This document shows, piece after piece, positions 1 through 5,181 of a DNA stretch of 5,181 nucleotides. Both the position numbers and the translations under genes were made by a program. The stretch comes from an uncultured Longilinea sp. GTDB lineage: Bacteria; Chloroflexota; Anaerolineae; Anaerolineales; Anaerolineaceae. The stretch's first letter is position 1. The number at the start of each line of letters is the position of its first letter. The stretch lies in contig CALMIB010000152.1 of assembly GCA_937863945.1 (NCBI GenBank), positions 1 to 5,181 of the forward strand, written 5' to 3'. Below the pieces are notes generated by a model. The model searched no databases, had not been told where the DNA came from, and saw nothing but the letters and a program-made list of their open reading frames with translations.

Positions 1-361
1 GCGCCGGGTAAGCCTGCCGGGATTGCGCCTGGCAGGCTGCGCAGGGTGGCCGGGAATGAAAATCGTCGCGATTTGTCCCCAGCGGGCAGCGCGTCATGCC
101 GGCCTGGCAGACGAAATGCACCACCTGCACGCCCTGCAGGCGCAGCGCCCAGGATGCCAGCAGGTGATAGGCCGCATTCTGGCTGTAACCTGTGATGCGC
201 GTCGAGGCGTTGAACATCACCACCGGCCGGCCTTCGCCGGGTAACGACGCCGCAGCCACCTTGCGTGCCATGGCGGCAAATCGGCGGTCCGTTTGCAGGC
301 GCGAGTATGCCAGACGGACACGTTCTTTTAGGTCGGCGATGACCGGAGTAAGAGGTTTCAT
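1..361 (-). CDS. Unrecognised glycan-locus protein with a four-cysteine cluster (3' end outside window)
   Basis: An open frame starts at the ATG at 361-359 and runs without a stop to the left edge, giving 120 visible residues. I cannot name a family with confidence. The first 45 residues look helical and charged. A hydrophobic strand and small-residue turn follow (VVMFNAST, about 47-54), then a Gln-Asn-Ala helix (61-75), a second strand ending in VVHFVC (80-85), and a Cys-rich stretch. The alternation could be the start of a Rossmann/GT-B-like fold, as in capsule or glycosyltransferase proteins. Cysteines fall at 85, 92, 107 and 110 (C-x6-C-x14-C-x2-C), which could bind zinc or an Fe-S cluster or form disulfides. 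There is no signal peptide or membrane segment in the visible part. A modest GGA lies 7 nt before the ATG. It follows the NeuB-like gene by 59 nt on the same strand, so it is probably co-transcribed and may use the nonulosonate product; that role is inference only. Confidence 0.7.
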   Translation of the reverse strand, partial: MKPLTPVIADLKERVRLAYSRLQTDRRFAAMARKVAAASLPGEGRPVVMFNASTRITGYSQNAAYHLLASWALRLQGVQVVHFVCQAGMTRCPLGTNRDDFHSRPPCAACQAQSRQAYPA

Positions 362-385
362 AGCCGTTTCCAGACAAAAAGCTCA

Positions 386-405
386 GGGCAGATCTGGGCA
401 GATCG
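386..405. repeat. Two-copy 10-bp tandem repeat with small inverted repeat
   Basis: Two adjacent copies of GGGCAGATC(T/G) occupy 386-395 and 396-405, differing only in the last base. Within them, 391-404 forms an inverted repeat (GATCT, 4-nt loop, AGATC). The element sits in the 59-nt gap between the NeuB-like gene and the left-edge gene. In the minus-strand transcript a short T run (about 376-380) follows only after some ten further bases, so it is not a convincing intrinsic terminator. It may be chance or a weak RNA structure in the intercistronic gap. Confidence 0.4.
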
Positions 406-420
406 AGTTAAATAACAGCC

Positions 421-1296
421 CTATTCCTGAATGCGACGCAATTTCTTCAGAGAAGAGAGCTCGCTTTCATAAACGCGTTTCAAGCCATCACCCAGCGCCG
501 CCTCGGTGACGCGAATATACTTGACCAACCGCTCAAACCCGCCCGGTTCCACTGAGGCCGCCTGATCGCTGCCCCACATGGCGCGGTCGAGCGTGATATG
601 GCGCTCCACCATGCAGGCGCCCAGGCCGACCGCCACCACCGACGGGATCAGCCCCACCTCGTGGCCCGAATAGCCAATCGGGCAGGGATATTCGGCTTTC
701 AGCGTCTGCACCATGCGCAGGTTTAGTTCCTCCGGATCGCACGGATAGGCGCTGGTAGTATGGCAAATCACCAGATTGTCGATATCCAGCAAGGGAACTG
801 CCCTGCGGATTTGCTCGATGGTGGACATACCAGTCGAGAGAATTACCGGTCTGCCAGTTGTACGCAGCTTGCGCAGCAAATCGTGGTCAGTCAATGAAGC
901 CGAAGGCACTTTGTAGGCTACCGGATTGAACTGCTCCAGAAAATCGACCGAAGGCTCATCCCAAACCGACGCGAACCAGGTGATGCCAATCTCTTTGGCG
1001 TAGCGGTCAATTTCGGCGTATTGCTCGGCATTAAATTCGACCTTGTAGCGATAATCCAGGTAGGTGATGTACCCCCAGGGCGTTTCGCGCATCTGGCCGC
1101 GCTGTTCAGGCGGCACACACAATTCCGGCGTTCGTTTTTGGAACTTAACAGCATCCACGCCGGCATGCCTGGCGGCATCCATCAATTGCCTGGCAATCTT
1201 GATGTCACCATTATGATTGATGCCAATTTCCGCAACTACATAAGTCGGATTTCCATCGCCGACCCAACGATTTCCGATTTTGACTGCTTTTGCCAT
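421..1296 (-). CDS. neuB: NeuB-family nonulosonic acid synthase, TIM barrel only (no SAF domain)
   Basis: NeuB-family enzymes condense phosphoenolpyruvate with an aldose (ManNAc, a diNAc-hexose, or a 6-phosphate form) to give a nine-carbon ulosonic acid in the cytoplasm. The 291-residue product shows the barrel motifs in order: AEIGINHNGD (22-31), KFQ (51-53), SASLTDHDLL (132-141), ILSTGM (152-157), CHTTSAYP (178-185), GYSGHEVG (208-215) and ERHITLD (231-237). H212 and H233 match in position and spacing (21 residues) the two metal-binding histidines of the Neisseria enzyme. The family is usually about 340-350 residues, with a C-terminal SAF domain of some 60 residues. This protein ends just after the LRR (286-288) that normally leads into that domain. 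The start at 1296 is chosen because TGAGGAG lies 7 nt upstream and the family N-terminus begins here; an in-frame extension to 1416 is AT-rich and unlike the family. GC content is lower than in the neighbours. Substrate (Neu, Leg, KDN or other) cannot be fixed from sequence. Confidence 0.92.
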   Translation of the reverse strand: MAKAVKIGNRWVGDGNPTYVVAEIGINHNGDIKIARQLMDAARHAGVDAVKFQKRTPELCVPPEQRGQMRETPWGYITYLDYRYKVEFNAEQYAEIDRYAKEIGITWFASVWDEPSVDFLEQFNPVAYKVPSASLTDHDLLRKLRTTGRPVILSTGMSTIEQIRRAVPLLDIDNLVICHTTSAYPCDPEELNLRMVQTLKAEYPCPIGYSGHEVGLIPSVVAVGLGACMVERHITLDRAMWGSDQAASVEPGGFERLVKYIRVTEAALGDGLKRVYESELSSLKKLRRIQE

Positions 1297-1430
1297 TCTT
1301 TTGCTCCTCAACAATCTACCAAAAAAACAGAGTTGAAGTTTGTTTACAATGCAATCGTTTAACGTCCGTGTTTGGATTACTATAATTGAATAAACACCAG
1401 GATCACACTTCCACACTCAACGGGGCTTCG
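1297..1430 (-). promoter_or_regulatory. AT-rich 134-nt leader, candidate promoter region for the NeuB-like gene
   Basis: This is the longest gap in an otherwise tightly packed gene string and is clearly AT-rich (about 33% GC over 1321-1380), while the upstream gene is very GC-rich. A possible -10 hexamer, TATAGT on the minus strand, lies at 1384-1379. The hexamer 17 nt upstream of it (TGTGAT) is a poor -35 match. A T7 run (1327-1321) is not preceded by a hairpin that I can find, so it does not look like a terminator for the upstream gene. A direct repeat of AGTGTG (about 1404-1417) lies near the upstream end. An independent promoter is plausible, not shown. Confidence 0.4.
1304..1310 (-). promoter_or_regulatory. 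Strong ribosome binding site of the NeuB-like gene
   Basis: The minus strand reads TGAGGAG, a near-complete Shine-Dalgarno sequence, 7 nt before the ATG at 1296-1294. It decides the start in favour of 1296 over the longer in-frame start at 1416, which would place this site inside coding sequence. Confidence 0.8.
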
Positions 1431-2654
1431 CTACTTCATATGGTTCAAGATCATTTCACACAATTCACGCACCGCGCCGTGACCGCCTTTGCGCGTCAAC
1501 ACCAGGTCTGCCTGGCGCAACACTTCCGGCTCAGCATCCGCGACCGCGACGGCGCATGCGACCAGCGGGAAACACGGCAGATCGTTCACGTCGTTGCCCA
1601 AGTATACCACCTGAGCCGGGTCGATCTTTTCCGCCTGCAAATATTCGCGAAGCGCGGCAGCCTTGTCGGCGATTCCCTGCAGCGCCTCCACCTGCAATTT
1701 TCTGCAGCGCGCCGTTACCACCGGATTGACCTCACCGGAAATCACCAGCGGGCGTATACCCTGCGCCTCCAACGCGCGCAGGCCGGGACCTTCAGCCCGC
1801 GAGGCGGCCACCATCTCGCGGCCGTCCTGGTCCACCCACACGCGGTTGTCGGTCATCACTCCGTCAAAATCGAACACCACCAGTGCCACCTTTTGCGGCA
1901 GCGGACGGCGTCCGGGGCCGGGCATCACCATCTCCAGCCCGCTCGAAACCAGCCACTCGTAACGCTGCCAGTCGGCCGGCGTATCGATATCCACCGTGTA
2001 GCGCGGATCAATCATCACCGGCAGAATCACCCGTCCGCTCATCGAATCCATCTCCAGGATGGCGCGCGGTCGGATAGCGTCGATGTGCCCGGTTTGCCAG
2101 TAGACCGGCGGCAGCGCCTGGCGCGGGGCGTTATACGGTTCCGGGAGACCCGGCACGTCCAGCAGGTTCTTCATCTGCCCGCTGCCGGGATCGATGCGCC
2201 ACATTTTGTGCGGATTCTGCCCGGCGGGCACCACCCCGCGCACCGAATCAGCATCCGGGCGCGCCAGCAGCATGCGCACGGCTTCGTCCACCAGCCCCAC
2301 CGGGCGCACCGGCGAGGTCGGGCGCAGTTGCACCACCACCTCCGGCCTGTAACCTTCATTCTCTGCCAGCCATTTCAGCGCGTGTTGAAACACCGGCAGA
2401 TCGGTGGTTTGGTCCTGCGCGAATTCCGCCGGGCGTAGAAAGGGCGTTTCGGCGCCCCACTGGCGCGCCACCGCCGCGATTTTCTCGTCATCCGTCGAAA
2501 CGATCACGCGCGTCACCGTCTCGGCCTGCAACCCCGCCGCTATACTATACGCAATCAGCGGATAGCCGGCAAAATCGCGGATGTTCTTGCGCGGAATGCC
2601 CTTCGAGCCGCCGCGCGCCGGAATGACCGCCAGCACTTCCGGGCGGGCTACCAT
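1431..2654 (-). CDS. neuA: Bifunctional CMP-nonulosonate cytidylyltransferase / KdsC-like HAD phosphatase
   Basis: The 407-residue product joins two enzymes. Residues 1 to about 232 are a NeuA/CMAS cytidylyltransferase, which transfers CMP from CTP to a free nonulosonic acid. It carries the nucleotide loop IPARGGSKGIPRKN (11-24), STDD (53-56), QLRPTSP (109-115), and the metal-binding pair D222/D224 in VDIDTPADW. A Pro/Gly-rich linker (about 244-253) leads to a HAD domain (about 254-405) of the KdsC type. Its motifs are motif I FDFDGVMTD (nucleophile D262, acid/base D264), motif II S306 in ISGE, motif III K331 in ADK, motif IV GNDVND (353-358), and GGHGAVRE (390-397). All expected catalytic residues are present, so the phosphatase is predicted to be active. 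KdsC-like relatives dephosphorylate Kdo-8-P or KDN-9-P, so a 9-phosphate intermediate is inferred. The ATG overlaps the 3' end of the preceding SDR gene by 7 nt (ATGGTAG), implying translational coupling. Most NeuA proteins are single-domain; the fused order resembles vertebrate CMAS. Confidence 0.93.
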   Translation of the reverse strand: MVARPEVLAVIPARGGSKGIPRKNIRDFAGYPLIAYSIAAGLQAETVTRVIVSTDDEKIAAVARQWGAETPFLRPAEFAQDQTTDLPVFQHALKWLAENEGYRPEVVVQLRPTSPVRPVGLVDEAVRMLLARPDADSVRGVVPAGQNPHKMWRIDPGSGQMKNLLDVPGLPEPYNAPRQALPPVYWQTGHIDAIRPRAILEMDSMSGRVILPVMIDPRYTVDIDTPADWQRYEWLVSSGLEMVMPGPGRRPLPQKVALVVFDFDGVMTDNRVWVDQDGREMVAASRAEGPGLRALEAQGIRPLVISGEVNPVVTARCRKLQVEALQGIADKAAALREYLQAEKIDPAQVVYLGNDVNDLPCFPLVACAVAVADAEPEVLRQADLVLTRKGGHGAVRELCEMILNHMK

Positions 2655-3478
2655 GCCGTCCAGCCCCCATCGACGACCAGGTTGGCGCCGGTCATATAGG
2701 TTGAAGCATCCGAGGCCAGGAAGAGGATGGCGCCGTTCATTTCATCCTGCCGGGCCATGCGCCCCAGCACCGCGCGGGAGGAGTAGGCTTTGGTGAAGGT
2801 CTCGTCGTGCTGATTGTACACGCCGCCAGGCGTCAGCGCGTTGGCGCGGATGCCCGTCCCGGCGTAATAGGTCGCCAGGTAGCGCGTCAGTCCCAGCACG
2901 CCGGCCTTGGTGACCGAATAGAACACCGGCTTATACTGTTTTGGCTGGCCGGGGCGCTCGTACAGGCGCTGATCCGGCCCGACCAGGCCGTAGGTCGAGC
3001 AGATGTTGATGATCACGCCGTGGTCCTGGGCGATCATCGGCTTGACCGCCGCCTGCGCGCACAGGAACAGTCCGGTCAGGTTCACATCCACCGCCTGCCG
3101 CCAGGCTTCCAATGGATAGGTTTCAAAGGCGTTGGCGCTCTGGCTGGACTGGTTGGCCGAATCAAACTTTGGGTCCAGGGCCGCGCTGCACACCAACACG
3201 TCCAGCCGCCCAAAGGCCTTCAGCGCGGTTTCGACCATGGCCGCGGTCGAGCGCGGATCGGTCACATCCACCTGCGCCGCCGCTGCCTGCAAGCCCTCCG
3301 ACTGCAGCTCGGCCGCCGCCTGTTCCACCGCCGCGCCGTTCAGGTCGGCAGCCACCACCGCCGCGCCGGCCTGCGCCAGCGTGCGCGAAAATTGCCGTCC
3401 CAGCAATCCGGCGGCGCCGGTCACCAGCGCCACCTGCCCATTCATGTTGAATTTTGCAAAGATATCCGACATCCGCAT
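2648..3478 (-). CDS. PtmA-like short-chain dehydrogenase/reductase
   Basis: A 276-residue soluble SDR with one Rossmann domain. The cofactor loop is TGAAGLLG (20-27), the TGxxGxxG spacing rather than the usual classical TGxxxGxG. D45 at the end of the second strand favours NAD(H) over NADP(H). D71 (DVTD) follows. CSAA (97-100) stands at the NNAG position. The catalytic set is N133, S161, Y187 and K191 (YSVTK). There are about 25 residues between the catalytic Ser and Tyr, about twice the usual number. The C-terminal GANLVVDGGW (264-273) is typical of the family. The whole pattern resembles the PtmA-type oxidoreductases found in legionaminic and related nonulosonate loci, so it likely oxidises or reduces a sugar in this pathway; the exact substrate is unknown. 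AGAAGGG lies 4 nt before the ATG at 3478 and 10 nt before a second in-frame ATG at 3472, so the start may be either. It follows the membrane transferase by 12 nt and overlaps the NeuA-HAD gene by 7 nt, clearly within one operon. Confidence 0.9.
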   Translation of the reverse strand: MRMSDIFAKFNMNGQVALVTGAAGLLGRQFSRTLAQAGAAVVAADLNGAAVEQAAAELQSEGLQAAAAQVDVTDPRSTAAMVETALKAFGRLDVLVCSAALDPKFDSANQSSQSANAFETYPLEAWRQAVDVNLTGLFLCAQAAVKPMIAQDHGVIINICSTYGLVGPDQRLYERPGQPKQYKPVFYSVTKAGVLGLTRYLATYYAGTGIRANALTPGGVYNQHDETFTKAYSSRAVLGRMARQDEMNGAILFLASDASTYMTGANLVVDGGWTAW

Positions 3479-3482
3479 CAGT

Positions 3483-3489
3483 CCCTTCT
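3483..3489 (-). promoter_or_regulatory. Ribosome binding site of the SDR gene
   Basis: AGAAGGG on the minus strand fills most of the 12-nt gap after the transferase stop codon. It is 4 nt from the ATG at 3478 and 10 nt from the ATG at 3472, so it supports translation but does not separate the two starts. Confidence 0.6.
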
Positions 3490-3490
3490 G

Positions 3491-5181
3491 TTATTGGACT
3501 TGTTTCATGACACAATACAGTGCCCCTTCGCGCCCAACGGTCCACAGCACTGGAGCTTCCGGCCGGGAGGTCAGATCGCGGTTGGTGCGCGTGGTCAGCA
3601 GAAGGTAATCGCCGGGCTGCATGGAATCATCAGTGGGTTTGTACGGGCGCACCTCCACCCCATCGGCGGCATAAACCGCCGCCAGGGCCGGCTGCCGCAA
3701 CACATACACCACCGGCGACTCCCCCGCCCGTTCGTTGAGCGGCTGCATCGCCTCGGCGTAGCAGGTCAGCCAGTAATCCGTCTCGTACTGGCGAAAAATG
3801 CCGCTCTGCCCGCCCGCATATGAATTATAAAACGCATATTCATAGGGATGTAATCGGACGATGCCCAGAATGCCCGGCAGCACGGCCAGCGCCAGCAGTG
3901 TCCAACGTACCGGGGCGCGCGGGAACCAGTCGGCCAACGCCTGGAAGAAAATCCCGGCGGCAACAAATACCGGCGGTAGAATAAAAAAGAAATGCCGGAA
4001 GCCGTCGTACATGGGCGGCTGCGTGATGAGCACGTAGATAAAAAACAAGAAGAACCACACCATGACCACGGCGAAATCACGCCAATCCATTTTCTTGCGC
4101 AGCATGCGTGCGCCAGCCAGGACCAGCCCAGCCGCAAAGATCGGCCAGACGGTTTCGGTGAGGGTCAGGCCCATCATGGTGGGAAGATAGGTGTGCGGCA
4201 GGGCCATCGATGTGTATTCCTGCCCGCCGAACAAAACCAGCACGGTCAGCGGGTTGCTGGACATGTGCCTCAGCACCTGCCAGAAATTACCCAGCGGATC
4301 CACCCAAAGGTACGGCCAGGTCAAAAACATGGTCAAAACGGCAATCCCGGCATACACCAGCAGCGCGCCCAGCGGCCGGCGGCCGCCGCGCAGCAAGAAA
4401 TACACCAGCACGAAGAAACCAACCACCGGACCCAACACGCGAATCGATGCTGTCAGCCCCAGCAGGATGCCGGGCAACAGCACAGCGCGCAGCATCGCGC
4501 CGACGGTCAGGCCGCGCGGCCAAAACTGGACGCACCGCAGCGAGCCGCCCACCCCGCGCCAGAAACGCAGGCTGGCCTGCGGCCAGGCCCGCGCGCCGCC
4601 GCCCAGCGCGGCAAGCGGCAGCAGCAAAACCAGCAGCGCGGCCCGGGCATAGCCGTACAGGCGGATCAATTGCCCGGCATAATAATCGACGCCCACCTTG
4701 CCGGCATCCTCGGCCACGGCGTGGAAGGCCCGCCCCCACAGGCTGCCCGGATCGGCCGCGTACACAGCCGCCATCAGCCCGCGGAGGAAGGCCTGCAGTG
4801 CGCCGTTCAACACGATCATCAGCAGCGCCAACACGAACGCCGCAAAACCCCAGCGCATCAGCCTGCGGCGGCGGTTTTGCCAGGCGGTTGCCTCTGCTTC
4901 GGTGACCGGCTCCAGCGGGGTCTCATCCCTATTCAGGCGATCCACCATGCGCAGACCATAATACAGCGCAACGGTGAACATTACGGTGAAGGGTATGTCC
5001 TTAGGATTGATAAAGGCGTGGCCCCACAGCAGCGGCTGGGTATTGAACAGCAGGGTCGCCGCAAAGGCTGCCCAATGCGAAACCCAGCGGCGGCACAGCA
5101 AATAAAGGAAAACCAGGCCCACCTGGAAGAAGAGAAAATTCACTGCATGCCAAAGGGTGCCGCGGTCCAGCCCGGTCAGGT
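3491..5181 (-). CDS. GT39/PMT-type polytopic membrane glycosyltransferase (5' end outside window)
   Basis: The frame is open to the right edge, giving 562 visible residues. A GTG at 5143 is not taken as the start because family-like sequence (LTGLDRGTLWHAV) continues upstream of it. Many hydrophobic segments are present, for example about residues 15-30, 64-74, 111-123, 180-192, 229-243, 252-263, 270-286, 341-356, 369-386 and 399-413. A polar loop lies at about 82-108, and the last ~110 residues are soluble. Recognisable family signatures are NPKD in GHAFINPKDIPF (58-61), TASIRVLGP (243-251), PMYDGFRH (389-396), HPYEYAFYN (444-452) and YETDYW (465-470). Relatives of the dolichyl-phosphate-mannose protein mannosyltransferase clan move a sugar from a polyprenyl-phosphate donor onto lipid, glycan or protein outside the membrane. 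The acidic catalytic motif expected in the first external loop would lie beyond the edge. As the first visible gene of the string, with the SDR 12 nt downstream, it probably acts in surface-glycan assembly; donor and acceptor are unknown. Confidence 0.85.
   Translation of the reverse strand, partial: LTGLDRGTLWHAVNFLFFQVGLVFLYLLCRRWVSHWAAFAATLLFNTQPLLWGHAFINPKDIPFTVMFTVALYYGLRMVDRLNRDETPLEPVTEAEATAWQNRRRRLMRWGFAAFVLALLMIVLNGALQAFLRGLMAAVYAADPGSLWGRAFHAVAEDAGKVGVDYYAGQLIRLYGYARAALLVLLLPLAALGGGARAWPQASLRFWRGVGGSLRCVQFWPRGLTVGAMLRAVLLPGILLGLTASIRVLGPVVGFFVLVYFLLRGGRRPLGALLVYAGIAVLTMFLTWPYLWVDPLGNFWQVLRHMSSNPLTVLVLFGGQEYTSMALPHTYLPTMMGLTLTETVWPIFAAGLVLAGARMLRKKMDWRDFAVVMVWFFLFFIYVLITQPPMYDGFRHFFFILPPVFVAAGIFFQALADWFPRAPVRWTLLALAVLPGILGIVRLHPYEYAFYNSYAGGQSGIFRQYETDYWLTCYAEAMQPLNERAGESPVVYVLRQPALAAVYAADGVEVRPYKPTDDSMQPGDYLLLTTRTNRDLTSRPEAPVLWTVGREGALYCVMKQVQ

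Noticed and set aside
1321..1327. T7 run on the minus strand as an intrinsic terminator of the NeuA-HAD gene
   Set aside because: No GC-rich hairpin could be found directly upstream of the run.
1358..1386. Plus-strand promoter-like pair TTTAAC / TATAAT with 17-nt spacing
   Set aside because: The -10 match is perfect, but the -35 is only 3 of 6, the tract is AT-rich so matches arise easily, and it would drive transcription antisense to the NeuA-HAD gene with no plus-strand gene to serve.
1297..1416. 40-residue N-terminal extension of the NeuB-like protein
   Set aside because: It would bury the strong TGAGGAG site in coding sequence, is AT-rich, and does not resemble NeuB N-termini, which begin just before the AEIG motif.
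1386..2438. 350-codon open frame on the plus strand
   Set aside because: It lies fully antisense to the NeuA-HAD gene, whose motifs are complete. Its translation is rich in His, Gln and Arg with no recognisable domain, typical of a mirror frame in GC-rich DNA.
1431..2654. KdsB/Kdo (CMP-Kdo) identity for the fusion protein
   Set aside because: The IPARGGSKGIPRKN loop and VDIDTPADW match NeuA/CMAS rather than KdsB, and the neighbouring synthase is NeuB-like, not KdsA-like.
2807..3823. 338-codon open frame on the plus strand
   Set aside because: Antisense to the SDR and the end of the transferase gene; composition is dominated by Arg, His and Gln with no motif, and no separate support was seen.
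4210..4905. 231-codon open frame on the plus strand
   Set aside because: Its translation is a low-complexity Arg/Pro/Ala run antisense to membrane segments of the transferase, so it is a shadow.

Overview
The window reads as part of a bacterial surface-glycan locus devoted to a nonulosonic (sialic-acid-like) sugar. All five supportable genes lie on the minus strand, so transcription runs from right to left. DNA is GC-rich over most of the window (single lines of the cytidylyltransferase gene reach about 77% GC by hand count). The exceptions are the synthase gene (roughly 43-55% in lines counted) and the gap before it (about 33% in one line). The style of the membrane transferase and of the left-edge protein reminds me of Chloroflexota/Anaerolineae-type environmental bacteria. 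That taxonomic guess is from memory and weak; no rRNA or other marker is present.

Layout in transcription order. (1) 5181-3491: a polytopic membrane glycosyltransferase of the GT39/PMT type, cut by the right edge. (2) 3478-2648: a short-chain dehydrogenase/reductase resembling the PtmA-like enzymes of nonulosonate loci, starting 12 nt after gene 1. (3) 2654-1431: a fusion of CMP-nonulosonate cytidylyltransferase (NeuA-like) with a KdsC-like HAD phosphatase, overlapping gene 2 by 7 nt. (4) a 134-nt AT-rich gap, then 1296-421: a NeuB-family synthase that stops where the C-terminal SAF (antifreeze-like) domain would normally begin. (5) a 59-nt gap, then 361-1: the N-terminal 120 residues of an unrecognised cysteine-containing protein, cut by the left edge. 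No tRNA, rRNA, CRISPR, insertion sequence or attachment site was seen.

How they fit together. The synthase would condense phosphoenolpyruvate with a six-carbon sugar (or its 6-phosphate). The HAD domain would remove a phosphate from the nine-carbon product, and the NeuA domain would activate the free acid with CTP to a CMP-sugar. The SDR probably makes or modifies the sugar or a precursor; the membrane protein probably acts in assembling the surface glycan. The most interesting points are the SAF-less synthase and the NeuA-HAD fusion. The fusion has the domain order of vertebrate CMAS but keeps the HAD catalytic residues. Together they suggest a phosphorylated-intermediate route, possibly to a KDN-like (non-N-acetylated) acid, but the substrate is not proven by sequence. 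No NeuC-, LegB/C- or PseB/C-type precursor enzyme lies in the window.
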